Source of the DNA: Aquidulcibacter paucihalophilus
GTDB taxonomy: Bacteria; Pseudomonadota; Alphaproteobacteria; Caulobacterales; Caulobacteraceae
Length of the DNA: 64,000 nucleotides
Assembly: GCA_030285985.1 (NCBI GenBank)
Contig: CP127384.1
Span: 434,001 to 498,000 of the forward strand
Reading direction: 5' to 3'
In this document: piece after piece, positions 1 through 13,025 of the stretch
Numbering within the stretch: the stretch's first letter is position 1
Layout of the letters: the number at the start of each line of letters is the position of its first letter
Program-made: the position numbers and the translations under genes
The notes under the pieces: generated by a model
Databases searched by the model: none
Told to the model about the DNA's origin: nothing
The model's input: only the letters and a program-made list of their open reading frames with translations

Positions 1-1390
1 CGCCGGTGGCGATGTGCAGGCCGTCGGCGAAAAGTTCGACCTCGGACGGCGCGCGCTCGTTGCGGGCCAGGCTGATCCCGAGGAACAGGTCCGCCGTCGG
101 CTTGATGAAGGCGGCCGCCGAGCCTGACCAGTTGTCGAAATCGCGCTCGATCTCCGCTCCGCCGGACAGCGGCGTCGCGGTCACCGTGCGCCGGTCGTAG
201 CGCAGACCGCCCTCAAGGCCCCAGCCGGTGCGGTCCAGCCGCTGGACGGTGTAGATCCCGGCCTCCTCGATCTCGCTGCCCGGGACAAAGGCTTCCGAGC
301 CGATGGCCTCGAACGAGCGCGACAGGGTCTGGACCCCGATCGCGCCGTTCCAGCCGTCGCGGGTCCGCTGCACCAGGTCGGCGCGCGCTTCCCAGCCGTC
401 GGACTGGAAGACGGTGCCCGGGTTGCCGGGGCCTTCGAATTCCGTGTGAGTGTAGTCGGCGTGCCCAAAGGACCCGGTCAGGCGTTGGAAGGGGCCGCCG
501 TCGAGGGTCAGTTCGCCGCGCACGTCCTCGCGGGTCTGCTCCAGCTCGATGAAGACGTCTTCCTCCGCCACCACGCCATAGGTGCTGGACAGGTCCTTGA
601 TCGAGGCGCCGATGAAGCCGCGCGATCCGATCCACGACAGGCCGAGGCCCCGGCTGTCCAGCTCCGAAAAGCTGTTGGGCTGGGTCCCGCCCGGTCCGCG
701 CGGAATCCCCTCGGCGTCGGCCAGCCGTTGCGAGATCGAGGGGGCGGGGATGTCGTAGTCGTCAGACTCCTTGCTGACGCCGTCGAGACTGACCACGACC
801 GGCCCGAGGGCGAAGGCCAGGCGGCCGGCGACCGACCGGCCGTTGTCCACGCTCGAGGCCTGGGTCGAGATCGCGCCGTCGAGGCCGTCGGGCAGGGCGG
901 TCGGGATGCGGTTGTCCAGCACATTGACGACGCCACCGATGGCCGTGCCGCCATAGGCCAGCGTCGCCGGGCCGCGCACGATCTCGATCCGGTTCGCCTC
1001 GGCCGGGTCCGTGGCCACCTGGTGGTCGGGCGAGACCGAGCTGGCATCGATCAGGCCGATGCCATTGGTCAGCACCTGCACCCGCGGCCCGCTCAGGCCG
1101 CGGATAACGGGTCGGCTGGCACCCGGGGCGAAATCGGTCGAGCGCATGCCGGGCAGACCGGCGACCAGATCACCGAGGGACGAGGCCGGGGCCGAGGCGA
1201 GGGCTTCCTCGCCGATGACCGTGGTCGCGATGGTCGTGGCTCGCGCGCTGATACCGTAGGGGGCGCCGGTGACGATGACCTCGTCCAGCTCCGTCGGGCG
1301 CGGCCCGTCCTGGGCGGCGGCGGCCCCGGCGAGGGCGGCCCAGCTTGCGGCGGTCAACAGGGCGGCGCGGGACACGACAGCGAGACTCAT
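1..1390 (-). CDS. TonB-dependent receptor, zinc-type (ZnuD-like), 3' end outside window
   Basis: Outer-membrane receptor that would import a metal or metallophore using TonB energy. The reverse strand reads open from an ATG at 1390 to the window edge (463 codons). Residues 1-27 form a signal peptide ending in GAAAAQ. A TonB-box-like stretch (ELDEVIVTGA) and a plug domain follow, with motifs such as PVIRGLSGPRVQVL, RIEIVRGPATLAYGG and AIGGVVNVLDN. The rest looks like alternating beta-barrel strands. The barrel end lies beyond base 1. The gene is divergent from a Zur-family regulator and its promoter carries a Zur-box-like palindrome, so zinc is the likely substrate. The receptor class is seen directly; zinc specificity is inferred from context. 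Confidence 0.88.
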   Translation of the reverse strand, partial: MSLAVVSRAALLTAASWAALAGAAAAQDGPRPTELDEVIVTGAPYGISARATTIATTVIGEEALASAPASSLGDLVAGLPGMRSTDFAPGASRPVIRGLSGPRVQVLTNGIGLIDASSVSPDHQVATDPAEANRIEIVRGPATLAYGGTAIGGVVNVLDNRIPTALPDGLDGAISTQASSVDNGRSVAGRLAFALGPVVVSLDGVSKESDDYDIPAPSISQRLADAEGIPRGPGGTQPNSFSELDSRGLGLSWIGSRGFIGASIKDLSSTYGVVAEEDVFIELEQTREDVRGELTLDGGPFQRLTGSFGHADYTHTEFEGPGNPGTVFQSDGWEARADLVQRTRDGWNGAIGVQTLSRSFEAIGSEAFVPGSEIEEAGIYTVQRLDRTGWGLEGGLRYDRRTVTATPLSGGAEIERDFDNWSGSAAAFIKPTADLFLGISLARNERAPSEVELFADGLHIATG

Positions 1391-1418
1391 GGGGGACATC
1401 CGGACTAAAGCGAAGGTA

Positions 1419-1439
1419 TGGTGTTATGAGATAACATCA
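1419..1439. promoter_or_regulatory. Candidate Zur box in the TonB receptor promoter
   Basis: The core TGTTAT-GAG-ATAACA (1422-1436) is a perfect palindrome. It extends to 1419-1439 with a single mismatched pair. It resembles the alphaproteobacterial Zur operator, which has ATGTTAT/ATAACAT half sites. It lies between the divergent receptor and zur genes and covers the putative -10 element of the receptor, as expected for repression when zinc is plentiful. Confidence 0.7.
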
Positions 1440-1450
1440 CGTCTCGTCAA
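1423..1450 (-). promoter_or_regulatory. Candidate promoter of the TonB receptor
   Basis: On the reverse strand TTGACG (1450-1445) is followed after 16 bases by CATAAC (1428-1423), a reasonable housekeeping -35/-10 pair. The start codon is at 1390, leaving a leader of roughly 25 bases. The Zur-box palindrome overlaps the spacer and the -10 element. Confidence 0.45.
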
Positions 1451-1495
1451 GGGCCGGATGTTGCGGGACCGCCCCGGAAGCCCTAGCTCAGGGTC

Positions 1496-1972
1496 ATGAG
1501 CGAAGCCTGCGGCCATCATCACGCGGACGGTCCTCCGGGAGCCGCCGACGTCGCCCGCGCCATCCAGGCGGCCGATCTCCGGCTGACCGCCGAGGGCGAG
1601 CGGATGACCCCGCCGCGCCTGCGCGTGCTGGAGCTCTTGCTGGCCGCCGGCGAGCCGGTGAAGGCCTATGACCTGATCGCCCGCTTCGGCGAGGACGGTC
1701 AGCCGGCCAAACCGCCCACCGTCTATCGCGCCCTGGAGTTTCTCGAACGCAAGGGTCTCGCCCACCGCATCGCCTCGATCAGCGCCTATGTCGCCTGCAC
1801 CTCCGGCGCGGCCGATCACGCGGCGGCCTTCCTGATCTGCGACTGCTGCGGCGCGACGGCCGAGGTCTCCGCCCCGGTGGCCGGTGATCTGGGCCGGGCC
1901 GCCGAGGCCGCCGGCTACGCCATCCAGCGCACGACGATTGAGGCCCACGGCCGCTGTCCGGCCTGCCAGTAG
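1496..1972 (+). CDS. zur: Fur-family zinc uptake regulator (Zur)
   Basis: Cytoplasmic zinc-responsive repressor of 158 residues, normal for Fur/Zur proteins. The N-terminal half carries the winged-helix DNA-binding region (RMTPPRLRVLELLL, PPTVYRALEFLERKGLAH). The C-terminal half has the dimerisation domain with Cys pairs CDCC and a terminal CPAC that would hold the structural zinc. The start has an extra CGHHH cluster that might bind metal. It is divergent from a TonB receptor with a Zur-box candidate between them, which argues for Zur rather than Fur. The metal assignment is inference; the family is clear. Confidence 0.88.
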   Translation: MSEACGHHHADGPPGAADVARAIQAADLRLTAEGERMTPPRLRVLELLLAAGEPVKAYDLIARFGEDGQPAKPPTVYRALEFLERKGLAHRIASISAYVACTSGAADHAAAFLICDCCGATAEVSAPVAGDLGRAAEAAGYAIQRTTIEAHGRCPACQ

Positions 1973-2012
1973 GGCGCTGGCAATCGGCGTGCCGAGGCCC
2001 TATCTCCGCCCC

Positions 2013-2903
2013 ATGGATGCGATCCGGCTTTCCCCGCCCCGACGTCTGAGCCTGCCGGTGTCGAACGACCGGGGCGAGGGCTTCATAAACGTGCTGGACT
2101 TCGGCGACCGCAAGCGGCCCGTGGATCTGGTCTTCGTCCATGCCAACGGCTTCAACGCCCTGACCTACCGCACCCTGCTGGCGCCCTTGTCCGGGTCCCT
2201 GCGCATCTGGGCCCCCGACCTGCGTGGCCATGGCAGCACGACCCTGCCGGCCGAGGGCGGCGATCGCCGCGACTGGCACGACCACCGGGACGACCTCGTC
2301 ACCCTGCTGGACAGCCTCGACGGACCGCCGGTGATTCTGGCGGGCCATTCGATGGGCGGCACCTCGGCGCTTCTGGCCGCGGCCGAACGTCCCGACCGTG
2401 TCGGCGGCCTGGTCCTGTTCGACCCGGTGATCTGGAGTCGCTGGGTCGTGACGGCCTTCAAACTGCCGCTGCTGGACCGGCTCGGCTCGCGCATCCCGCT
2501 GGTCCGGAATGCCCTGCGGCGCCGCAAGGTCTTCGACAGTCGCGAACAGGCCATGGCCGCCTACCTGGGCCGCGGCGCCTTCCGCGGCTGGCCCGAGATG
2601 ATGCTGGCTGACTATATCGCCGACGGCCTGATCGAGACGCCGGAAGGCTATACGCTCGCCTGCGACCCCGCCTGGGAGGCCTCCAACTATGCCGCCCAGA
2701 GCCACGATCCCTGGCGCGCCCTGAAACGCCTCGACTGCCCGGTGACCGTGCTCAAGGCCGAGGGGCCGGGTCCCTGCAGACTCCCGGAGAACCCGCGCGG
2801 CCTGCCCCACGTCACCGTCGGGACCGTGCCCGGCGGTACCCATTTCTTCCCCATGCTCCAGGCCGACATCGCCCGCGACGCCCTCTTCGACGCCGCCGTC
2901 TAG
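2013..2903 (+). CDS. Alpha/beta-fold hydrolase
   Basis: Predicted cytoplasmic serine hydrolase of 296 residues; the substrate cannot be told from sequence. The nucleophile elbow GHSMGG places the catalytic Ser at 113. An oxyanion segment HANGFNA lies upstream, and a late His (about 277, GGTHFFPM) completes the triad. The start MDAIRLSPP at 2013 is preferred: the frame is open further upstream, but that would run into zur. It ends 83 bases before mmsA, and the two may be co-transcribed. No signal peptide is visible. Confidence 0.85.
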   Translation: MDAIRLSPPRRLSLPVSNDRGEGFINVLDFGDRKRPVDLVFVHANGFNALTYRTLLAPLSGSLRIWAPDLRGHGSTTLPAEGGDRRDWHDHRDDLVTLLDSLDGPPVILAGHSMGGTSALLAAAERPDRVGGLVLFDPVIWSRWVVTAFKLPLLDRLGSRIPLVRNALRRRKVFDSREQAMAAYLGRGAFRGWPEMMLADYIADGLIETPEGYTLACDPAWEASNYAAQSHDPWRALKRLDCPVTVLKAEGPGPCRLPENPRGLPHVTVGTVPGGTHFFPMLQADIARDALFDAAV

Positions 2904-2986
2904 ACCGGCTGGCGCCCGCGCGGGGCAGGGGCTAAACCGCTGCCCATCCGACCCGACTGTTTCGTTTTCCAGGACCGTTTCCGATC

Positions 2987-4489
<1,503 letters not shown>

Positions 4490-4495
4490 TGTTCG

Positions 4496-4966
4496 ATGGA
4501 GCCCGTGACCCTCAGGGCCGCCGGGCCCGCTGACGCCACTAGCCTGTATCGCCTCATGTGCGGCCTTGCGGACAATCAGGGGGAAGCCGCTTACCTGGCC
4601 GCAACCCCGGCCAGTCTGGCTGCAGCGCTCGCTGCGGACCCCCCGGCCTTCGGATGTCTGCTGGCCGAACGGGACGGGCGGGATGTCGGCTATCTGACCT
4701 GGGTCCGCTGCTACGGCATCTGGCGCGGTGCCGACTATCTGAACCTCGACGACCTGTTCGTTGACGAGTCCGTGCGGGGCCTGGGAGTCGGCGCGGCCCT
4801 GATGCGCCGGTTCGGTCAGTTGGCGGCCGGGCAGGGGGTTGGAGCGCGCTGGGAGGTCCAGTCCGACAATCTGGGTGCCCGCCGCTTCTATGCCCGCCTC
4901 GGTGCCGACCAGGAGGACAAGACCATCGTGCGTTGGTCGGTCGCCGCCATGCGGTCTTCCGACTGA
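4496..4966 (+). CDS. GNAT-family N-acetyltransferase
   Basis: Small cytoplasmic acetyltransferase of 156 residues that would use acetyl-CoA; the acceptor is unknown. The fold is recognisable from the opening strand (VTLRAAGPADATSLYRLM), the central strand LNLDDLFVDESVRGLGVGAALM with the acetyl-CoA loop R-G-x-G-x-G/A, and the final NLGARRFYARLGA motif. It begins 6 bases after the mmsA stop, so the two are probably co-transcribed, although no functional link to MmsA is evident. Confidence 0.85.
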   Translation: MEPVTLRAAGPADATSLYRLMCGLADNQGEAAYLAATPASLAAALAADPPAFGCLLAERDGRDVGYLTWVRCYGIWRGADYLNLDDLFVDESVRGLGVGAALMRRFGQLAAGQGVGARWEVQSDNLGARRFYARLGADQEDKTIVRWSVAAMRSSD

Positions 4967-5052
4967 CCACTCGCCTCACAGGCGTGCGCGACAACCCAAT
5001 TCGGTGCTAGGCGTTAACCTTCGCGAACCGTGAAGCTGGAGCGTCCCCCCGC

Positions 5053-5916
5053 ATGCGTCGCTTTTTCATCTGGTCGGCCCTCGCGGCCGTCATCGGCCTG
5101 GTCCTCGCCGGCGTCGCCTACTGGGCGTACTGGACCTATTATGCGCGGTTCCAGCCCGTCACGGTGACCCGCAACCAGGCTGAAATCCAGCGCCTGCTGG
5201 ATGAGGCGTCCTGGGTCTCGGCGGGCGGCGGTGGCGAGCCGCTGTACATCATCGGCTACCGCGACTCGGCGGCCATGGCCCGCTACGAGCGCGAGGAGAT
5301 CCCCAAGCTGCGCGCCGCGGGCATCGAGGCCCGGACCATCCTGTTTGCGCGCCCGGACCGCGAGGGGCTGGCCCAGTCCACCGCCGCCGAACGCGCCACC
5401 ATCGCCGAGCTCTGGCTGACCCGCGACTGGACCCTGTACCAGCGCTGGACCGCCACCCCGGTGCGCAACTGGACGGCCGCGGGCATTCCCGCCGCCGACG
5501 GCAATCTGGCGCGCGGGGCCGTGGTCGAGGCCGGCCGCGACTTCGTCGCCCGACTGACCGAGGATCTCAAGGAGGCGGGTTTGCAGACGCGCTATCCGCT
5601 GGTCATCTGGCGCGACCGCGAGGGCTTCATGAAGGCCTGCGCCTGTTCGGACAGCCGCTCCTGGGTCTTCATCCGCGATGATCTGGACGCACCGGACCGG
5701 ATTGATCCGCCGGTCGTCGCGCCGGGCGATCCTTCAGCCCCGCAGGCCTTCCCCGGCGACGGCAGCCCCGAAAGCCTGCCCTATCCGACCCTGCCGCCAA
5801 TCGCCCCGGCCGACGGTATCGCGCCGGGGGCCACGCCCGTCCCGGCCCCGGCCTCGCCGCCGGTCCCGCGCAAGGCACCCGAGGCGAAACAGGCGGAAGA
5901 CACGACCTTCTTCTAG
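5053..5916 (+). CDS. Unknown membrane-anchored protein with proline-rich tail
   Basis: I do not recognise a named family. The 287 residues start with a short basic end and one hydrophobic segment (about 7-32), so the protein is probably anchored with its body in the periplasm. Residues 40-210 look globular, with YIIGYRDSAAMARYE and an unusual Cys-Ala-Cys pair in ACACSDSRSW. The last 70 residues are rich in Pro and Ala (disordered), ending EDTTFF. It stands alone between a GNAT gene and a convergent aminotransferase gene. The CAC pair could be redox-active or bind metal, but that is speculation. Confidence 0.7.
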   Translation: MRRFFIWSALAAVIGLVLAGVAYWAYWTYYARFQPVTVTRNQAEIQRLLDEASWVSAGGGGEPLYIIGYRDSAAMARYEREEIPKLRAAGIEARTILFARPDREGLAQSTAAERATIAELWLTRDWTLYQRWTATPVRNWTAAGIPAADGNLARGAVVEAGRDFVARLTEDLKEAGLQTRYPLVIWRDREGFMKACACSDSRSWVFIRDDLDAPDRIDPPVVAPGDPSAPQAFPGDGSPESLPYPTLPPIAPADGIAPGATPVPAPASPPVPRKAPEAKQAEDTTFF

Positions 5917-5929
5917 GCCGCCGGCGGAA

Positions 5930-7099
5930 TCAGAGCGCGCGCTTGCAGGCGGTGATCAGCCGTTCGACGTCGTCCGCGTCCTGATAGAGGCCGAAGCCGA
6001 AGCGGATCACGTCGTCGCGCACGTCGGTGAACACGCCCGCATCCTGCAGCCGTGACTTCCACGCCGGCGCATCGTCATGGCGGAAGGCCAGGAAGCGCGC
6101 GCGCCGGGCCTCGCCGGTCAGGGGATTGATCAGTTCGGCCGCCGCCAGCCGCCCGGCCTCGCCGCCCGCCACCGCCGTCTGGAACCGCGCCATCAGGCTC
6201 TGGGCGTGGGCGCTGACGTCCGCCGTGCCCAGCCCCGCCTCGTCCAGCATCCGCCGCACGGCATTGAACCGGTACAGGGGCGAGACGTCGAAGGTGGCGC
6301 CCCAGAAGCGGCCGCCGTCGCTGCGATACTGAACCCCGCCCGGCGGCCCCGACAGATCGCCGAACTCGGCAAACCAGCCGGTCACGACCGGCCGCGGGCA
6401 ATAGCCGTCCGGCGCATGCAGGAAGCAGACGCCCTCGCCGGCCATGGCGTATTTGTAGCCGCCGGCCAGATAGAAAACCCGGTCCGCGACCGCCGACAGG
6501 TCGGTCGGCTGGGCCATGAAGCCGTGATAGCCGTCGATGACCACCCAGGGCCCGGCCGGATCGGCCAGGTCCGCCAGATCGGCGATCCGGCCGAAGCTCT
6601 GGCCGGTGCGGAAGAAGACCTGGCTGATCAGGATCAGGTCAAAGCCGCCGCCGCTGGCCGCCTCGACGAACCGGTCGTCAAAGGTCTCGAACGGATGCAG
6701 GGGCACGCGGGTGACGACGGCCTCGCCCGCCTCTTCCCAGCGCTGGGCCTGACGCCGGAAAGAATGAAACTCGCCGTCGGTGGACAGGATGCGGACCGGC
6801 TTGCGCTCAAGGCCCGAGACGATCCGCAGCAGCAGGTCATGGGTGTTGGGAGCGAACACCACCGTGTCCCGGGACGGCAGGTTCAGCTCGCGGGCGACGT
6901 GCGTCTGGGCCTCGGGAATGACCTCCCCGAAGATGAGGTCCCATTTCCGGTCCGCGAACTGGTTGGCCTCGACCCAGGCCCGCAGCTGTCCGTCGAAACT
7001 GGCGTCCGGCCACAGGTGATGACTGTGCGCGGCGAAATGCAGCCGTTCGGGATCCAGCGACAGGGCGCGGGAGAACAGGTCCTTGTGAGTCCCGGCCAT
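5930..7099 (-). CDS. Class V aminotransferase-fold PLP enzyme (kynureninase-like)
   Basis: PLP-dependent enzyme of 389 residues. Landmarks of the class V fold are VVIDGYHG (Asp about 189, PLP ring nitrogen) and GGYKYAMAGEG with the Schiff-base Lys near 216. FAPNTHDLLLRI is the phosphate-binding region. The pattern resembles kynureninase and cysteine-desulfurase-like proteins, but the HFAAHSHHLWPD start is not that of a standard kynureninase, and no tryptophan-pathway genes are nearby. The substrate is therefore open. It lies 8 bases downstream of secA on the same strand and may be read from the secA transcript. Confidence 0.8.
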   Translation of the reverse strand: MAGTHKDLFSRALSLDPERLHFAAHSHHLWPDASFDGQLRAWVEANQFADRKWDLIFGEVIPEAQTHVARELNLPSRDTVVFAPNTHDLLLRIVSGLERKPVRILSTDGEFHSFRRQAQRWEEAGEAVVTRVPLHPFETFDDRFVEAASGGGFDLILISQVFFRTGQSFGRIADLADLADPAGPWVVIDGYHGFMAQPTDLSAVADRVFYLAGGYKYAMAGEGVCFLHAPDGYCPRPVVTGWFAEFGDLSGPPGGVQYRSDGGRFWGATFDVSPLYRFNAVRRMLDEAGLGTADVSAHAQSLMARFQTAVAGGEAGRLAAAELINPLTGEARRARFLAFRHDDAPAWKSRLQDAGVFTDVRDDVIRFGFGLYQDADDVERLITACKRAL

Positions 7100-7107
7100 C
7101 CGGGGAC

Positions 7108-10002
<2,895 letters not shown>

Positions 10003-10244
10003 GGATGATCCGAAGGCGGGCGAGCGACAGGGGCTCTGGTACTGAAAGGTCCCGAAGGAGCGGCGACGACTGCGCGGGCGGAAGGGGCTTCGGCGACGGC
10101 GACCCGGTGCGCCTGTCACAGGCGCGCGCGAGGGCCGCGCGATCGTTCGAAAACCCCTCGACTTGGGCGCAGGCGGGACTTAAGCACCGGCCTTATCCCT
10201 GTCAACGCGAGGGGCTTTTCCGCCCCGTGACGGAGCGCGCCCAA

Positions 10245-11210
10245 ATGCGGCTTTCCAGCCCCCTCGTTCCCGTTCTTCTGGCGGCCTGTCTGACCCTTGC
10301 GGCCTGTGGTCCCGGCGGCGGCGCCGACCGCGCCCCCGAACCCGGCGATCGCGCCGTGGCCGAGGTCCAGGGCAAGACCATCTGGGCGTCTGACGTCAAA
10401 CGCGAGGCGGTGGCGCAAGGCCTGGTCGGCGAGGGTGAGCCCCTGGACGTGACCTCCGACCTGTTCCGTCGCGTGCTGGACGAGGTCATCGACCAGAAAC
10501 TGCTGGCCCGCGAGGCCGAACGTCGCGGTCTCGACAACTCCGCCCTCGCCCAGCGCCGGCTGGAGGCAACCCGGGAACGCATTCTCGGCGACATGCTGGT
10601 CGAGACCGTGGTCAACGGCTCCATCTCGGACCGTGCCGTGGAGACCATCTACCAGGAGCAGGTCCGTCTGGCGCAGACGTCCGAGGAAATCCGCGTCCGC
10701 CTGATCCTGTCGCGCACCAGGCCCGAGGCCGATGCCGTGATCGGCATTCTGGCCCAGGGTGCCGCCTTCGAGGCCGTGGCCGCCGAAAGCTCGATCGACG
10801 ACGCCACCCGCTATTCCGGCGGCGACCTCGGCTACCGGACCATCGACGTCATGCCCGAGGCCTACAAGAACGCTCTGCGCGACCGCCCCGCGGGCTCGAC
10901 CGTCGGTCCGTTCCAGACCGAGGGCGGCTGGGCCGTGCTGCGGGTCGAGGACCGCCGCCGCGAGACCCCGCCGACGCTGGAACAGGCGCGGCCCCAGATC
11001 GTGCGCTACCTGACCTATGAAGGCGTCCGCCAGCTGCTCGAGGAGTTGCGCGGCAAGGCCGAGGTCGAAAACCTTCTGCCGGGCGACACGCCCCGCTCGC
11101 AGGAGCCGGCCTCGGCACCGCGTCCGCCGGCCGCTTCCGCCGGAACCCCCGCCGCGCCCGCATCGCCCCCGGCCGCCGCCGTGGCACCGGCGCCCCGGAA
11201 GGCGTCATGA
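10245..11210 (+). CDS. Parvulin-type peptidyl-prolyl isomerase lipoprotein (PpiC/SurA-like)
   Basis: Predicted periplasmic lipid-anchored foldase of 321 residues. Starting at 10245 gives a lipoprotein signal with lipobox LAAC, followed by a helical SurA-like N region and a rotamase domain (about 135-235: IRVRLILSRT, GGDLGYR, GPFQTEGGWAVLRVEDRR). The tail is rich in Ala and Pro. The frame is open upstream to 10005, but the lipoprotein signal fixes the start. It is divergent from secA, so an exported-protein chaperone sits beside the export motor. Its stop overlaps the argJ start by ATGA. Confidence 0.88.
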   Translation: MRLSSPLVPVLLAACLTLAACGPGGGADRAPEPGDRAVAEVQGKTIWASDVKREAVAQGLVGEGEPLDVTSDLFRRVLDEVIDQKLLAREAERRGLDNSALAQRRLEATRERILGDMLVETVVNGSISDRAVETIYQEQVRLAQTSEEIRVRLILSRTRPEADAVIGILAQGAAFEAVAAESSIDDATRYSGGDLGYRTIDVMPEAYKNALRDRPAGSTVGPFQTEGGWAVLRVEDRRRETPPTLEQARPQIVRYLTYEGVRQLLEELRGKAEVENLLPGDTPRSQEPASAPRPPAASAGTPAAPASPPAAAVAPAPRKAS

Positions 11211-12598
11211 GCCGTCCGCCCGAGGCCGGCCGCGCCTCCACCGGCCAGAAGATTGAACAGGCCATCGAAAAGGCCTTCGATCCCCTCGCCACGGCCCTGA
11301 AACGCGCCACGACGCCGGCACCGGCGAAGCCCCTTGCGCCGGCCGCGCCGGGCAAGCCGGGGCTCGAAATCTCGCCCCTGGCCGTGCCCTTCCCGATGAT
11401 CCCGCCCATCGGCGGGGTCGAGATCGCGACGGCCCGGGCCGGCTTCTACAAGCATGAGCGCGACGATCTGGTGGTGTTCCGCTTCGCCCGGGGCACGACC
11501 TGCGCCGGGGTCTTCACCCGGCACAAGATCGGCTCGGCACCCGTCGACTGGTGCAAACGCCAGCTGGATGCGGACGGCGGCGGTCAGGACGTCCGCGCGC
11601 TGGTCGTCAACGCAGGCTGCGCCAACGCCTTCACCGGCAAGGCCGGCGCCGATGCGGCCCGACGCACGGCCTCCGAGGTCGCCAAACGCTTCGGCTGCCG
11701 CCAGCGCGACGTCATGCTGGCCTCGACCGGGGTGATCGGCGTGGTGCTGGACGACCGCAAGATCGTCGCCCGGATGCCGGATATCGACGCCGGACTGGAT
11801 GCCGACGCCTGGGCCCGCGCCGGCCAGGCCATCATGACCACCGACACCTTCCCCAAGGGGTCGTATGCCGAATGCAGGATCGAGGGACACACGGTCCGCA
11901 TCGCCGGCATCGCCAAGGGGTCGGGCATGATCGCGCCCGACATGGCCACCATGCTGGGCTTCATCGTCACCGATGCCGCCATCGCCCCGCCGGTGCTGCG
12001 CGCCCTGCTGGGCCTGCATGTCCGCACCACCTTCAACAGCGTCACCGTCGACGGCGACACCTCGACCAATGACACCTGCCTGCTGTTCGCCACGGGTGCC
12101 TCGGGCGCGCCGCGCATCGGCCGGGTCGGCGACCGCCGGCTGAAGGAATTCTCGGCCGCGCTGGACAGGGTCATGCTCGACCTCGCCCACCAGCTGGTCC
12201 GGGACGGCGAGGGCGCGACCAAATTCGTCAAGGTTACCGTGGACGGTGCCGCCTCACCGGCCTCGGCCCGGAAACTGGCCAAGTCGATCGCCGACAGCCC
12301 GCTGGTCAAGACCGCCCTGGCCGGCGAGGACGCCAACTGGGGCCGGGTCGTCATGGCCGTCGGCAAGACCGAGGAGCCGGTCGACCGCGACAGCCTCGCC
12401 ATCCGCTTCGGCCCCCATGTGGCGGCCATCGACGGCGCCCCCGCCCCGAACTACGACGAGGCGAAGATGAGCGCCTATATGAAGAAGGCCGAGATCGACA
12501 TCACCGTCGACGTCGGCTCGGGCCGCGCCTCCGCCACCGTCTGGACCTGCGACCTGACCAAGCGGTACGTCGAGATCAACGGCGACTATCGGTCGTGA
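11207..12598 (+). CDS. argJ: Bifunctional ornithine acetyltransferase/N-acetylglutamate synthase
   Basis: Catalyses acetyl transfer from N-acetylornithine to glutamate in the cyclic arginine pathway. The autocleavage site is the KGSGMIAPDMATMLGF segment with the nucleophile Thr about residue 248; the alpha and beta chains lie on either side. The protein has 463 residues, and about 60 N-terminal residues (Ala/Pro-rich, after MSRPPEAGR) precede the conserved start at ISPLAVPFP, longer than the usual ArgJ. The ATGA overlap with the preceding gene supports the early start. mutT overlaps its stop. Confidence 0.94.
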   Translation: MSRPPEAGRASTGQKIEQAIEKAFDPLATALKRATTPAPAKPLAPAAPGKPGLEISPLAVPFPMIPPIGGVEIATARAGFYKHERDDLVVFRFARGTTCAGVFTRHKIGSAPVDWCKRQLDADGGGQDVRALVVNAGCANAFTGKAGADAARRTASEVAKRFGCRQRDVMLASTGVIGVVLDDRKIVARMPDIDAGLDADAWARAGQAIMTTDTFPKGSYAECRIEGHTVRIAGIAKGSGMIAPDMATMLGFIVTDAAIAPPVLRALLGLHVRTTFNSVTVDGDTSTNDTCLLFATGASGAPRIGRVGDRRLKEFSAALDRVMLDLAHQLVRDGEGATKFVKVTVDGAASPASARKLAKSIADSPLVKTALAGEDANWGRVVMAVGKTEEPVDRDSLAIRFGPHVAAIDGAPAPNYDEAKMSAYMKKAEIDITVDVGSGRASATVWTCDLTKRYVEINGDYRS

Positions 12599-13005
12599 GC
12601 GACGGATTGCCCACCGTCCTCGTCGTCGCCGTGGCCCTGATCGATACCGACGGCCGGGTCCTGATCGCCCAGCGGCCCGAGGGCAAGAAACTGGCCGGGC
12701 TGTGGGAGTTTCCGGGCGGCAAGGTCGAGCCCGGCGAGCGGCCCGAACAGGCCCTGATCCGCGAATTGCAGGAAGAGCTCGGCATCGACGTCAACGAGGC
12801 CTGCCTGGCCCCGTTCGTTTTTGCCAGCCACGCTTACGATTCGTTTCATCTGTTGATGCCATTGTACCTCTGCCGACGCTGGTCGGGGGTGGTTCAGAAC
12901 CGCGAGCACGCGGCGCTGAAATGGGTCAGGCCGAACCAGCTTTCGGACTATCCCATGCCGCCGGCCGATGAACCCCTGGTCGCCTGGTTGCGCGACCTGC
13001 TCTAG
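12595..13005 (+). CDS. mutT: NUDIX hydrolase, MutT-type 8-oxo-dGTP diphosphatase
   Basis: Would remove oxidised guanine nucleotides from the pool. The protein has 136 residues, with the complete Nudix box at about 42-64 (GGKVEPGE then RELQEELGI). The preceding segment RPEGKKLAGLWEFPGG is typical of MutT. The start is GTG at 12595 and overlaps the argJ stop, implying translational coupling in the PPIase-argJ-mutT operon. Confidence 0.9.
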   Translation: MSDGLPTVLVVAVALIDTDGRVLIAQRPEGKKLAGLWEFPGGKVEPGERPEQALIRELQEELGIDVNEACLAPFVFASHAYDSFHLLMPLYLCRRWSGVVQNREHAALKWVRPNQLSDYPMPPADEPLVAWLRDLL

Positions 13006-13025
13006 CCGCCGGAAGGAGGGGGCCG

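Noticed and set aside
446..1408. Forward frame of about 320 codons opposite the first TonB receptor
   Set aside because: The reverse strand encodes a signal peptide, TonB box and plug motifs; the forward translation resembles nothing.
5011..5020. TTAACC as half of a CtrA box before the unknown membrane protein gene
   Set aside because: The second TTAA half at a 7-base spacing is missing.
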